Under the pieces are notes generated by a model that was not told the origin of the DNA, ran no database searches, and saw only the letters and a list, made by a program, of their open reading frames with translations. 29,592 nt of DNA from Penium margaritaceum (taxonomy: Eukaryota > Streptophyta > Zygnematophyceae > Desmidiales > Peniaceae), in NCBI GenBank assembly GCA_023375785.1, contig SZWC01000094.1:165523-195114 (forward strand), given 5' to 3'. The translations under genes and the position numbers were made by a program. Positions 18,061 to 29,340 of this stretch are shown in pieces (positions within the stretch are counted from its first letter, which is position 1; each line of letters opens with the position of its first letter).

Positions 18061-18072
18061 GCTCTGATACCA
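18061..18072 (-). other. Primer-binding site (initiator tRNA-Met) of the minus-strand copia remnant
   Basis: On the minus strand this reads TGGTATCAGAGC exactly. It places the element's 5' LTR immediately to the right on the plus strand and fixes the minus-strand orientation of the remnant at 15206-18060. Confidence 0.9.
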
Positions 18073-18106
18073 ATATTTAGTCAAGCATGGCAAGGGAGAG
18101 AGCATG

Positions 18107-19571
<1,465 letters not shown>

Positions 19572-19576
19572 GTTCG
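19572..19576. repeat. Target-site duplication, left copy (copia element)
   Basis: GTTCG immediately precedes the 5' LTR start TGTTGAATG and recurs at 25386-25390 after the 3' LTR. Confidence 0.9.
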
Positions 19577-20229
19577 TGTTGAATGTTTTTGTCCCTTGTC
19601 CAGTGTTGCAGGACAGATCAGGCATGCTCTACCCCTTATGGAGGTATGGCCCCTGGATCCATTGTGGTTTGACTCAACCATGCTTTGTCTCTTGTGAGAT
19701 ATGACCTATAAGTACACCATGTGGGTGAGAGGTTAACTTGGCCATTTTGTTGATTTGTCTAAGTGAGAGGTCATGAGTTCGATCCTGGCCCCATGCACAT
19801 CTTGGTTGTTATGGAAGCTTCCAAGAAAAAATTCCACAGCTTCTTGGAAGCTACATGGTTGGTTTTCCACCTTGACACGAGGATGCTTATGTGTCAAGCC
19901 AAGAACACAAGCCTATTCGTGATGTGGCTGGGTCAGGCCACTTCACAAGAATGTGCTTTTGAGTTCTAGGACTGGACATACAGCTGTAAAATGACTTGTC
20001 TTGCATGCTGATCAATTAACCCTTGCTTGATGCTCTCGTGCGTATTGACTACTTGAGCTCTTCTTCACATGTAATGCTAAGATGTTAGTACTCTTGAAGG
20101 TGAAGTGTATGCCTGATTAAGTTTGGGGTGCATGACACATGCCAACAAAGGAAGAAGGTGTAAAACCATTTGTGAGATTTTTCGGTTTCACGGCTTCTCT
20201 ACAAGAGGTGGCTAGCTCACTAGCTAACT
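19577..20229 (+). repeat. 5' LTR of the copia element
   Basis: Starts TGTTGAATG. The end is set at 20229 by alignment with the 3' LTR, which ends GCTAACA; here the final CA has become CT. It is 653 bp long. Short frames inside (for example 19763-19969) are not genes. Confidence 0.88.
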
Positions 20230-20582
20230 AAGGGTTATGGGCCCACTCCTCTAGTTAGAGAATTTTCACGCATGCAACCGCTAAAATCACAAGCAGTGAG
20301 AGCGCCTTCGCTCGCACCCAACCTCTGTGTTTGCAGGTCAATCATGAGCTGGAGGGGAATGCAACACATCTGCACCTTTCCGCCTTGGGAGATGACATCA
20401 GCCTACATCAGGCTACATCAGCCTACGTCTGCTCGCATTAGCCAATGTGAGCATGGCAAGCAGTTGTCTCTTCTCACCAACAGCCAATAGCAGCCTCAAA
20501 CACTGGTGCATTGGCATCAACAACAGGTGCAGCAGCTTTAGCAGTTGTAGTTGTAGGGATTGCAGGGACAGGGGAACCAGGG

Positions 20583-21320
20583 AACTATTCTCCCATCCTC
20601 AAGTTTGATGGAGAGGGTTTGCACTCTGGAAGTGGCAGTTTGAGATCGTCATGGATGATAGAGACTTGCTAGGATATTTTGACGGAACTATCCCAGTACC
20701 AAAGGAGAAGGGTGCTGACCTTGTGGCATGGGTCAAGTTCAACAAGAAGGCTCTCGCCGTTCTTGTGTCCTCCATACACCCCCCAATTGTTTCACACATC
20801 AGCGGCTATACAGTGATAGCCGCAACATATGCCAAACTAGGCAAGGTGTTTCAGTCATCCTCACTTGCCAACCGTCTTTTCATTCTACAGAACCACATCA
20901 GCATGAGGCTTTGTGAAGGGGAGGTTGTCTCCGCCTTTATGCAGAAGTTTGAGACGCCCTTGCAACAAGCTACCGGCATAGGGTGGGACCTGAAATCCGA
21001 TATGCAGGCCATGATCTTTCTGATGATGCTGCCGGTGAGCTGGGGTCCCATGATCACAGTGATTCGAGGGTGGAATGAAGAGAAAGTATCCTACACCACC
21101 GTCTTGGAGTATGTGTGGAATGAAGCTATACGTCGCAGCAGCTGTGAAGAAAGCATGGCTGCCTTTGCCTCATAGAGTAGCGACACCTTCCACAACACCT
21201 CCTTCTGTGGGTACAAGGGAAACAATAGCAGTGGCAATAGTGGAAGGGGTCCAAAGCGCCAAGGAAACTGCCATAACTGTGTTAAAACTGGAAACTAGGC
21301 TCGAGAGTGCCGGGCACCCA
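20583..21320 (+). pseudogene. gag: gag of the copia element
   Basis: This is a Gag polyprotein of the copia (UBN2-like) type. The N-terminus YSPILKFDGEGF is followed after a one-base shift near 20618 by ALWKWQFEIVMDDRDL. The frame is then open from 20651 to TAG at 21173-21175. Family-typical blocks are WVKFNKKALAVLVSSI, YAKLGKVFQ, ANRLFILQNHISMRLCEGE and FMQKFETPLQQ. Beyond the TAG the same frame reaches a degraded zinc knuckle at 21269-21310, where the Cys spacing is intact (CHNC, then a last Cys) but the His position is Asn and the next codon is TAG. Low-complexity Ala/Val-rich sequence precedes it. No functional product is expected. Confidence 0.85.
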
Positions 21321-21409
21321 AGAAGGAGGGAGAAGACGAGGATGAATGGCGAAGGGGAAATGGTGGGAAGGATCACACAAGCTTGATGGCTGAGTGTGTC
21401 TCCAACAAA

Positions 21410-21835
21410 GGGAGGGTGATACTCAGGCCAGGAGCTTACAGCCTTGACTTAGGCACAAATGAGCACAAAACTTGTGAGAAGAGAGACTTCATCTCTCTTG
21501 CTCCATTCAACTAGAACTTCAGAGTCGCCAATGGCAAGGTTGAAGCAGTAGAGGGGATTGGTGACAAGCTGGTCACAGTAAGTGTCATCAGTGTGGGCTC
21601 CGACCTCAAGCTAGAGGGGGTATTCTACTTGCCCTCCTTTAGAGCCAAAATTCTCTCCGTCTCTAAGATAACTGACCATGGCATGGCAGTTGTCTTTACA
21701 GAGAACGAAGCAGTGATAATCCCTACCAACGACATCAACATCTCCTACTCTGCCAATAAGGTTGTTTCACAGGTTCCTCGCGTTGATGGACTCTACGTCT
21801 TGGAGACCAAAATGAAAGCATCAACGGCTGAATAA
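21410..21835 (+). pseudogene. pol: Protease region of copia pol
   Basis: It is in the same frame as gag. The catalytic block reads SLDLGTNEHKTC (Asp codon at 21446-21448). The family motif is LDSGATEH, so the essential Ser is Leu and the enzyme would be inactive. TAG near 21513 follows. Then FRVANGKVEAVEGIGD and LKLEGVFYLPSFRAKILSVSK match the conserved stretch that links copia protease to the integrase zinc domain. It ends at TAA 21833-21835. Confidence 0.82.
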
Positions 21836-22009
21836 TCGGTGGATATTGATGATGAGGAGGATAGCAATGCAGATTTGATGACGAGGGACAGGCTGCAGCA
21901 GCGAAAGCAGTGGTAGCGGAAGATTCGGCAACAAAACCACAAGCAAATGAGCCACTGGGGCTGTTCATTATAGGTAGTGCACATCCTCTAAGAACCTGTG
22001 GCACTAGAG

Positions 22010-22700
22010 CTTTAGACGCGTGGCTTATTGCACATTGATTATCATGGGAAACCAGGAGCTAGTGCATGGGATGGAGCTAGGTAATGAGGGAGAGGAAGCC
22101 GTGATCTTGTGCGAGCCATGCCTTCAAGGCAAGGCAAAAAAGAATCACTTCAAGCGCAATATTATGCGTGCTCTCGCACCCCTTGACCTCATCCACTCTG
22201 ACGTATGTGGTCCCTTTCGCATATCGTCCAATGGTGGCAGAAGATATTTCCTCACATGCATCGACGACAACAGCCGCAAGGTCTTGATATAATTTCTTAA
22301 AAAGAAAAATATGGTGAAGGAGAATCTACAAGCCTTTGTTGTTATGGTTGAGCAATAGATTGGAAAGAAGGTGAAGGCATTTTAGGACGAACAATGGGTA
22401 AGAGTACGAATCCTGCAGGGAGTGGCTCAAGACACAAGGAATTGAGCACCAGAAAACTACTCCCTATTCACCTCAAAGCAACGGTGTAGGAGAGAGGAAG
22501 AACCAGACCCTCTTGGGCATGACAAGGTGCATACTCTTTGACGCCAAGCTGCCTCCTAGGTTCTGGGCTGAAGCAACACGTACGGCTATCTATCTTGTGA
22601 ACCTCACACTTGCAGCAGCTCTGCAGAGGAGAGGCAAGAAGAAGCAGACACACCAGCTGAATATGCCTCAAGAAGCATGGTCAGGCATGAAGCCGGACGT
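22010..22700 (+). pseudogene. pol: Integrase of copia pol (frameshifted)
   Basis: Starts with the zinc-binding region (ILCEPCLQGKAKKNHFKR). The core follows: LDLIHSDVCGPF holds the first catalytic Asp. A TAA at about 22290 and a TAG near 22360 break the frame, and a one-base shift near 22384 displaces the RTDNGGE motif, whose Asp codon now encodes Asn. In the shifted frame TPYSPQSNGVGERKNQTL contains the catalytic Glu, and the end of the core (FWAEATRTAIYLVN) is open from 22513. HLKVFGCTGFANV, past the core near 22705-22745, is a standard copia C-terminal block. The enzyme is inactive. Confidence 0.85.
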
Positions 22701-23905
22701 CTCCCATCTCAAGGTGTTTGGTTGCACCGGCTTTGCCAATGTCCAGGCGGGTGAGGGCCCTGGGAAGCTTGATGCAAGAGCACAAAAGTGTTTTTTCGTC
22801 GGCTATGACACTGTGCATAGAGCTTATAGAATGTGGGACCAAGGAGCTAAGAAGGTCATCCGCAGGAAAGACGTGGATTTGAACAAAAGTTCTGTGAGTA
22901 AAGGAGAGCTTCTTGAACTTGAGAACACTCCAAAACAGGGAGATAGACTCATACTTCTCAAGGAGGGAGACGAAGCACCAGCACAATGGCATGGGCTGGG
23001 TACAACAGGGAGAGAAGCTGATGAAGATGACTCGGAGGGATCAGATTCTGAGTCTGAAGTATCTGATCCTCCAGACGGTGAGGAGGATGCCTCTCCCATC
23101 ATCAACGACAAAACATACATCCAGCCTCTACATCAACAGCAACAACAAGATGTTCCAAGAACCAGTTCACGTCTTAAAGTTCTTCGGCAACATTATGATG
23201 CGGAAGTTGGTGAATGGACAGGCTTCAACTATTCAAACTTGGTTCAAGAGGAGCCAACGCCCGTCACAGAGGCACTTACGCGGCCTGACAAAGCTGAGTG
23301 GGGTGAAGCAATTCGCAATGAACTTAGCTCCATCGAGGAGAATGGGACATGGATGCTGATGGACGGACCTGCCGGCACTCATGTTGTGGGATCCAATTGG
23401 GTGCGGAAAGTATAAAGGAAACAAGATGGCAAGATAGACAAGTATAAGGTGAGGGTGGTAGCAAAGGGGTTCTCTCAACAGCCTGGTGCAGAGTACGATG
23501 AGACCTTTGCTCCCGTTGTGACGTTCGCATCCATTCGTTCAATGATCACCATTACTACTGCTGAGAACATGGAGGTCCACGAGATGGATGTCAAGACAGC
23601 CTTTCTTTCTGGCAAACTTGTCAAAGAGGTACTGATGGAGGTTTTGGAGGGGGTTGATGCTCCCGAGGGTAAGGTGTGCATGAGAGCGACAAAGGGACTA
23701 TGTTGGTCACCTTGTACGTCAATGACCTGATTCTATGCCCTTCTTCAACACAGCTGCTAGGCGATCTCAAGGGGAGTAGTAGATTCGAAATGAAGGACAT
23801 GGGTCCTTTTGACTTCTATCTTGGAATTGCCATCAAACGTGACGGAGCAGCATGTACCATCAGCCTAAACGAGAAAAAACACATTGAATCCATCCTCAAA
23901 TGATA
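22701..23905 (+). pseudogene. pol: Reverse transcriptase of copia pol (internal deletion, YVDD altered)
   Basis: After an acidic Ser/Asp/Glu linker (about 23020-23090) the RT begins with WGEAIRNELSSIEENGTWML and SNWVRKV. TAA at 23413-23415 interrupts. The frame resumes with KYKVRVVAKGFSQQPGAEYD, ETFAPVVTFASIR and VHEMDVKTAFLSGKL, which includes the first catalytic Asp. At about 23675 the sequence jumps from the GVDAPEGKVC region to ESDKGTMLVTLYVNDLIL in another frame. The KLxKALYGLKQ block normally found between them, roughly 50 residues, is missing. The catalytic YVDD reads YVND. RFEMKDMGPFDFYLGI and IESIL complete the domain. It ends in two consecutive stops near 23901-23906 and cannot be active. 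Confidence 0.88.
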
Positions 23906-24694
23906 GAACATGGCAGATTACAAGCCTGCCAGCACACCCATAAGCTCGGAGTGCAAAATCTCCACCTCCATGTTCCCATGTAAGGAAGCGGAGAAAACGG
24001 ACGTGCCGGACATTCCATATCATTCTGCAGTGGGCATTCTGATTTATGATTTATGCCATGGTCGCCACCCAACCAGGTATAGCCCATGCTGTTGGACAGG
24101 TGAGCCAATTTGTGGCCAATCCTAGTGCAATTCATTGGCAGGCTATGAAGCGCATCATACGCTACCTTCATGGGATGCGACACGTGGGGCTCCAGTTTGG
24201 AGGCATCGTTGGATCCGCTTCACTCCGTCTCATGTGCTACACCGATGCTGATTGATATTGACAAAAGAAAATCTACCTCCGGCTTCGTGTGTATGCTAAA
24301 TGGAGGTTCAGTCAGTTGGACGAGTCGCAAGCAGAAATGTGTCTCTCTGTCAACAGTTGAAGCTGAGTACATTGCATTGTGTAAAGAGATGTAATGGCTA
24401 CGAAGCTTGCTGTCTGAGATGAAGGCACCATAGGCAATGGCGACGGTCATTAAGATTGAAAACATGAGCGCGATTGACATGTCCAAGAACCCAGTCCTTT
24501 CCAGGCGCACAAAGCACATCAGGATCCACTACCACTATGCTCGAGAATTGGTCTACAAGCAGACATTGGAGCTTGAGTATGTCGGTACCAAGCTGAACCG
24601 GACTGACATGCTTACAAAGCCACTAGACAAGGATCTCCACAAGGGGGGCAGACATTGTCTCGGCATGGTCAACGCAAGTGATGACAAATTATGA
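23906..24694 (+). pseudogene. pol: RNase H and end of copia pol
   Basis: Family blocks appear in alternating frames: PASTPISSECK, then YAMVATQPGIAHAVGQVSQF (from 24046), AMKRIIRYLHGM, CYTDAD (catalytic Asp), STSGFVCMLNGGSVSWTSRK, CVSLSTVEAEYIALCKE (catalytic Glu), SAIDMSKNPVLSRRTKHI, YHYARELV and MLTKPLDKDL. TGA codons near 24254 and 24260 and a TAG or TAA in several places break the frame. The final frame ends at TGA 24692-24694, about 20 bp before the polypurine tract. These blocks define a complete but broken copia RNase H. Confidence 0.88.
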
Positions 24695-24714
24695 TGATCA
24701 CTGATGCAAGGTGC

Positions 24715-24724
24715 AAGGGAGAGA
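24715..24724 (+). other. Polypurine tract of the copia element
   Basis: AAGGGAGAGA two bases before the 3' LTR start at 24727. Confidence 0.75.
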
Positions 24725-24726
24725 TG

Positions 24727-25385
24727 TGTTGAATGTTTTTTCCCCTTGTTCAGTGTTGTAGGACGGATCAGGCATGCTCTGCCCCTTATGGAGGTATGAC
24801 CCCTGGATTCGTTGTAGTGTGACTTAACTATGCTCTGTCTCTTGTGAAATATGACCTATGAGTACACCATGTGTGTGCGAGGTTAACTTGGCCATTTTGT
24901 TGATTTGGCCAAGTAAGAGGTAACGGGTTTTGATCCTGGTCCCATGCACATCTTGGTTGTTATGGAAGCTTCCGAAAAAGAAATTCTGTAGGTTCTTGGT
25001 AGCTACATGGTTGGTTTGTCACCTTGACACTATGATGCTTATGTGTCAAGCCCACAGCACAAGCCTATTTATTGGTGATGTGGCTAGGTCAGGCCACTTC
25101 ACAGGAATGTGCCTTTGAGTTCTAGGACTGGATAGACTGCTATAAAAGGACTTGTCTTGTATGATGATCAATCAATCCTTGCTTGATTCTCTCTTGCGTG
25201 TTGACGAATTGAGCTCTTCTTGATATGTAATGCTAAGGCATTAGTACTCTTGAAGATGAAGTGTATACTTGATTAAGTTTGGGGTGTATGACACATGTCA
25301 ACAAAGGAAGAAGGTGTAAAAACCTATATGAGCTTTTTCGGTTTCACGGGTTCTCTGCCAAAGGTGTTTAGCTCAGTAGCTAACA
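24727..25385 (+). repeat. 3' LTR of the copia element
   Basis: 659 bp, TGTTGAATG to GCTAACA, with TGTT/AACA inverted ends. It aligns over its whole length with 19577-20229 and is followed by the GTTCG duplication. Confidence 0.9.
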
Positions 25386-25390
25386 GTTCG
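25386..25390. repeat. Target-site duplication, right copy (copia element)
   Basis: GTTCG immediately after the 3' LTR, identical to 19572-19576. The unbroken target would read GGTTCGATCCC across the insertion. Confidence 0.9.
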
Positions 25391-26769
25391 ATCCCTGGGC
25401 TGTACTTTGATGAGCATCAAGCCTTGAGGGAGAGTGAGCTCGCCACTCACTTACTCACTTTGCTCTTCCTCTCACGCTGACGAGTAGCACTTTGGAGACT
25501 TGTGACTTCTATGTGTGTGCTCTAAAAAACCCTCACCTCGCTCATTGTTTGCGATGGCACTCTACCATTGTTGAGGTCCATCTTTCGTCTACTCTCGATC
25601 TTATTACACCTCATTACTTCCACCTCCTTCTGGTATACGAGGAAGGTTGTGAGTGTGTGCATTGTGTTTTCTCTCAAACGTGAGATCCGGGTAGTGGGTT
25701 GTCCCGCCGTCACCGCCGCTACCGTCGCCGCTCCTGTTGCAGCCATTGACGTTTTTGCCCTTGACGCACTCTGGGTGTCCCCTCAACCAGGGTGCGATCT
25801 ACGGCACAGGCTTCGTGGCGGTTTCTAACCTTTGGCATAGAACAGCCCGTGAAATGGCCATCCACCACCACCATTGTTGTTGTGCTATCTTACACAATAG
25901 CAGTTACAACCGTAGGTACAGCAACAACCTCTTTGGTTGATGCTCTCTTTCGTCTCTTCACCTTGAAGAGCCGCTTTGCGATCCCCACGGCCTTGTAGTC
26001 GCACCCTCTCCACTTCAGAACTTTTTCATCCTCTCTTGTAGCAGCCTCAGCAACTACCCCAGCCTAACAGCAGCCACGTCATCGGTGGAGGCGGTAACTG
26101 TACCTGTGCTCACCGTAGCTACTCCCTCCGCTACCGCACGTGCCTGAGGTGCTGCAGCCTCAGCACCAACAGCAACTGCATTGTTGTACCGCATCACTGT
26201 CGAGATCGTGGCACAGGAGCACTACGTGGTCCCGCTGCTACTGCCACTCCTGTCGCCACCGCTCCCGCATCGGCGCCTTTCTCAGAAGCTGTAGTAGTAC
26301 TTTCAATAGCTACATCAGTTGTTGGGGTGGTCCTAGCTATAGTCCAACCTACAACCCCAACTGCGGCTAAAGCGTCCCGTGCTTGTGCAAACCCGAATTC
26401 TCGCACCCCGTACCAGTTGAGTCGGTGACAGCCGTTGCAACTATACTAACCAATAACATCAGCAGCAACAGTAGTCACAACAACATGATATCTCATTTCT
26501 GCCACTTCAAAGGCAGTGACTTCCACGTTGGCATAGAACGAGGCTACGAACACCACACCAATATCCTATTATGAGGGTCTCAACGCGAGTCGTTGGACGA
26601 GGCATCGTCACGCAGCGGCGGTGGGATATCCTGCGTCCGACCGCTCGTCCCACCCTCGGTGTCATTCGGACCTTCTACACGTGCTTAGGTCAATTCTCTA
26701 TTTTCTCACACCCACCGGGGTGGGGTAATCTCTACCTATGATTATTGGTAGAGTCCCTCATTTGTCACC
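25391..26769. other. Pre-insertion DNA, probably 5' region of the plus-strand copia remnant
   Basis: No intact gene is present. The DNA is Ala/Thr/Val-codon-like and C-rich from about 25690 to 26570, similar in style to the region between the primer site and gag in the minus-strand remnant. Just before the plus-strand gag start, 26740-26751 reads TTGGTAGAGTCC, which could be a decayed initiator-Met primer site (TGGTATCAGAGCC with a deletion). If so, the 5' LTR of the remnant would end near 26738. Confidence 0.35.
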
Positions 26770-27720
26770 ATGCCTGCTGATGACAAGTCCGTTATGACAT
26801 AAGTGTAGTGGCAGCTCAATCATGCGCTTGAGGCACATCGTGAAGCTGAAGACCACCTCAAGCTCATAGATGACAACTGCACTGCCTTTGCTGATGATGT
26901 CGTTACAATTGTCCTTGATCACTTGCCTATTGTGTCTGTCACTACTGCCACTCGCTATAGTGCTAGTACAAGCTCTGGTACGACTTCCACTTTTGCTGTT
27001 GCCAACAACCCTTTTGTTGATAGTGTTGCTAGCATGCTTGCTCCTGCCCTACACCAGCATGAATTCTTATTGAAGACACTTGTCTTCTCCCCAGGTCTTG
27101 CCTTATCCTCTTGGGAAGTCCATTTCAGCGCTTGGGCTCAAGGCGAGCGTCTCTGGGAGTACTGCTTTCCCCTTGACCCCTCTGCTAGTCCATCGTTTGT
27201 CCCTGCTCCCGCTGAAGCTGCTCGTGCTGTCCGCGCTCTCATTCCCACTACACCTGCATAATTTGTGGACGACATTGGCACGTTCAACGCTGATCCCGTT
27301 GCTAGTCATGATGCTGACCCTGTTAGGGCTTATGCTCTGCTACGCCGTCCCACTACCATCACCGGTCGGGCTGCACATAGTGCTCTCACTATGCAGTTCA
27401 ATACGCTGCTGATGCATGCTGACGAGACCGCTGATGCTTACTACGCTCGCAGTCTTAAGCTCCTTCGTGAGCTCGGTGATGCTGCCCCTGGGTAGCTTTC
27501 CGTTGTCCTCACCATGATCAACGGGCTTATCCTTGAGTTCTCCAACCTCCTTAGTGACGTCAACACAGATGAGCTGCAGTGCCTTGCCTCCGAGCCTGAT
27601 CCGGCAAAGTCTCCTCCAAATGTTGGTGCACTCTGGGACTTCACTGCCGACCATCTTGTTGTGGACTAGTCTCTAGAACAAAAGGCTCCATTGCTCTTCC
27701 GTCACCAGAGTTGCTGCCCT
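26770..27720 (+). pseudogene. gag: gag of the plus-strand copia remnant (capsid part)
   Basis: One phase runs from the ATG at 26770 (MPADDKSVMT) to about 27720, interrupted by TAA 26800, TAG at about 26806, TAA 27259-27261, TAG 27493-27495 and TAG 27667-27669. The readable stretches (HALEAHREAEDHLKLIDD, YALLRRPTTITGRAAHSALT and LLMHADETADAYYARSLKLL) have the helical, Leu-rich character and position of a copia Gag capsid domain. Assignment rests mainly on the zinc knuckle and protease that follow. A frameshift near 27700 moves the continuation into the next frame. Confidence 0.6.
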
Positions 27721-28402
27721 GAAGACTGCTTCATCCCCCCTCACAGTCTCCTCCACCTCTTCCTCTACCAGCTCCACGGCCACTGCTCTTGCCTCCTAGG
27801 GCCGCGGCCGTGGTCCTGGCAAGGGGAAGGGCAAGGGTAAAGAGAAAGCGCCTGCTTCCTCTTCTCGTGTCCACTGTAGTGTGGTCTGCTGGAGCTGCGG
27901 TTCCCATGACCACTCCGCGTGTGCGTGCCCAGCTCCTCCAGATGACCTCCATCTTGCCCTCGCCATGCGTGCCCACGGGGCCCGCACTGCTGGTACCTCA
28001 GTAGCAGCCACGCCCTCCTCCAGTGTGATCCCATCCTCCTCGTCAACGACCCAACCCTCTACCCAGGCCTACTCCACTACTCGGGTTCCTTTTGGTCCTC
28101 CGCTGGTCCCATACCCTTTGAGCTACCCCTCCCCTTATGGCGCTCCACCCTCCACAACCTACTCTGCTCCATCGTGGCTTCCTCCTTCCTCCAGCGCTTC
28201 TACTCCGGCTCATGCGGCGTCTGTCACGGGCAATGGCAAGCACCGGCTGGAGCAGTCTCTTCTTCATCTCCTCCGCCTTCACGATCAAGGAGGTGAGGGT
28301 GTTGCACCATTGGCCAGTGGTCCTACATGTCAGACTGACGCCGTTCTTTGTAGTGACTTCCCTGGTCATGTGCATGGGTCATTGTTACCCTACGTTCCGT
28401 GA
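27721..28402 (+). pseudogene. gag: Nucleocapsid part of gag, plus-strand copia remnant
   Basis: In the shifted frame a TAG near 27800 is followed by a basic Gly/Arg/Lys tract (GRGRGPGKGKGKGKEK). Then comes a perfect CX2CX4HX4C zinc knuckle, CWSCGSHDHSACAC, at 27887-27928. A Pro/Ser/Tyr-rich tail (YPSPYGAPPSTTYSAPSWLP) and KHRLEQSLLHLLRLHDQ follow, matching the minus-strand remnant. The zinc knuckle is the best-preserved RNA-binding motif in the window. It ends at TGA 28400-28402, and the same frame continues into the protease. Confidence 0.78.
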
Positions 28403-28429
28403 ATTTAGCATTGGCAGTCCGTCATTCTT

Positions 28430-28726
28430 TTGCGTTGTCTTCCTACCTGCATGTCATCCCCTCGTCGTGAAATCCCTATTGGCATCGTTGCAACTTGTGG
28501 TGTCCTTCCTTCCGTTCGTGCATCGGATGGCTTCAGGATCCTAGATGTGGGAGCCACTCACCACATGATGTCTGTGCGTTTCTTGTTTCTCTGCCTCAGC
28601 CCTGTTAGTGTTGTTTGCATTGTGCACACTGGGTCCGGCCAGTTGCTCTCCATTCAAGGTGTTGGCGTTGTTTGTTTTGCCGGTCCCAGTGGCGTTGTGT
28701 ACCTTCTTGATATACTGCAGTGTTGA
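28430..28726 (+). pseudogene. pol: Copia-type protease segment, plus-strand remnant (truncated)
   Basis: The motif RILDVGATHHMM corresponds to the copia protease block LDSGATHH, with Ser replaced by Val, so catalysis is lost. It continues with HTGSGQLLSIQGVG, shared with the minus-strand remnant at about 15490-15450, and VVYLLDILQC, a worn form of VYVPxL. Similarity ends at about 28720. Integrase, RT, RNase H and a 3' LTR are absent, so the element is 3'-truncated just before the second hairpin tract. Confidence 0.78.
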
Positions 28727-28746
28727 CCTGGCCACCCCGAACCCCG

Positions 28747-29340
28747 GCACATCGATGTGCACCTCGGCACATTGATGTGATCCCCCCCACATCGGCCACC
28801 TCGGAACATCGGGCCTTACTGGGGTGCACTGTACATTTTTATGGCTAGTCCTAGGCGCGGAATACACACTGAAGTGCCTTTTTTTCACATACAGTCGTGG
28901 GTCGACTCCGTCGTCGCACGCATTTTCTCATCATCGCGTGGTCAGCCGCGCTGACTCACAATCGCAGCATTCCACGCGTCACAAACAGCGTGGAATGCTG
29001 CCGACGCTGCCTATCTTCACACTTTTACTTGCCAGGTGGCAAGTAAAAGTGCGAAGAATGTTTTTACTTTTTCTGTCACAAATCGAGTTTTGGTTATCAA
29101 AGTGATGCACGCAGAATCTCGAGCCCGGATGTCAAAAACCAAACCTCGCTACTCCATGTTCGAGCATCGAAGTTCGAGTGCAAATACGATTGCGGAGTTT
29201 ACTTCTCAAAATGTTTCATTTGAGAAGCTCGGCTTTCGAAGTTCCGAATCGGACTTCGAAACTGAGTTGAATTTTGATTTTAGAAGTTTGACGTTTGATG
29301 TTTGGACTTGGACATCGATTTTCAAACTTTGGTATTCAAC
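28747..29340. repeat. Second tract of consecutive hairpins
   Basis: Checked inverted repeats: 28747-28760 (perfect 14-bp palindrome GCACATCGATGTGC, followed by a partial second copy at about 28767); 28941-28946/28950-28955; 28964-28977/28988-29001 (14 bp perfect); 29015-29033/29038-29056 (18 of 19 bp, 4-base loop); 29202-29213/29217-29227 (one indel); 29234-29246/29250-29261 (one indel, 3-base loop); and a nested imperfect structure at 29266-29272/29334-29340, 29285-29291/29322-29328 and 29297-29301/29312-29316. Stems differ in sequence. No coding content is recognised. Confidence 0.82.

Larger units (their letters stand above)
19577..25385 (+). mobile_element. Full-length, inactivated Ty1/copia retrotransposon
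   Basis: Two LTRs (19577-20229 and 24727-25385) flank gag, protease, integrase, RT and RNase H in the copia order, with integrase before RT, inside a perfect GTTCG duplication. A purine run (AAGGGAGAGA, 24715-24724) serves as polypurine tract. The initiator-Met primer site seen in the window's other elements is not recognisable after the 5' LTR. Frames are broken by TAA, TAG, TGA, frameshifts and at least one deletion in RT. The LTRs differ at roughly one site in ten over the first 225 bp by eye, so the insertion is old. Confidence 0.93.

Noticed and set aside
19785..19805. tRNA or SINE-like B box (GAGTTCGATCCTGG) in the copia 5' LTR
   Set aside because: It matches the short box consensus, but the surrounding stem does not pair, no A box with proper spacing was found, and the 3' LTR has lost the motif.
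25370..25405. tRNA-like string (TAGCTCAGTAG, later GTTCGATCCC) across the 3' LTR end
   Set aside because: The two parts fall on opposite sides of the LTR boundary proven by the GTTCG duplication, and no cloverleaf can be drawn. The GGTTCGATCCC target itself may be a coincidence.
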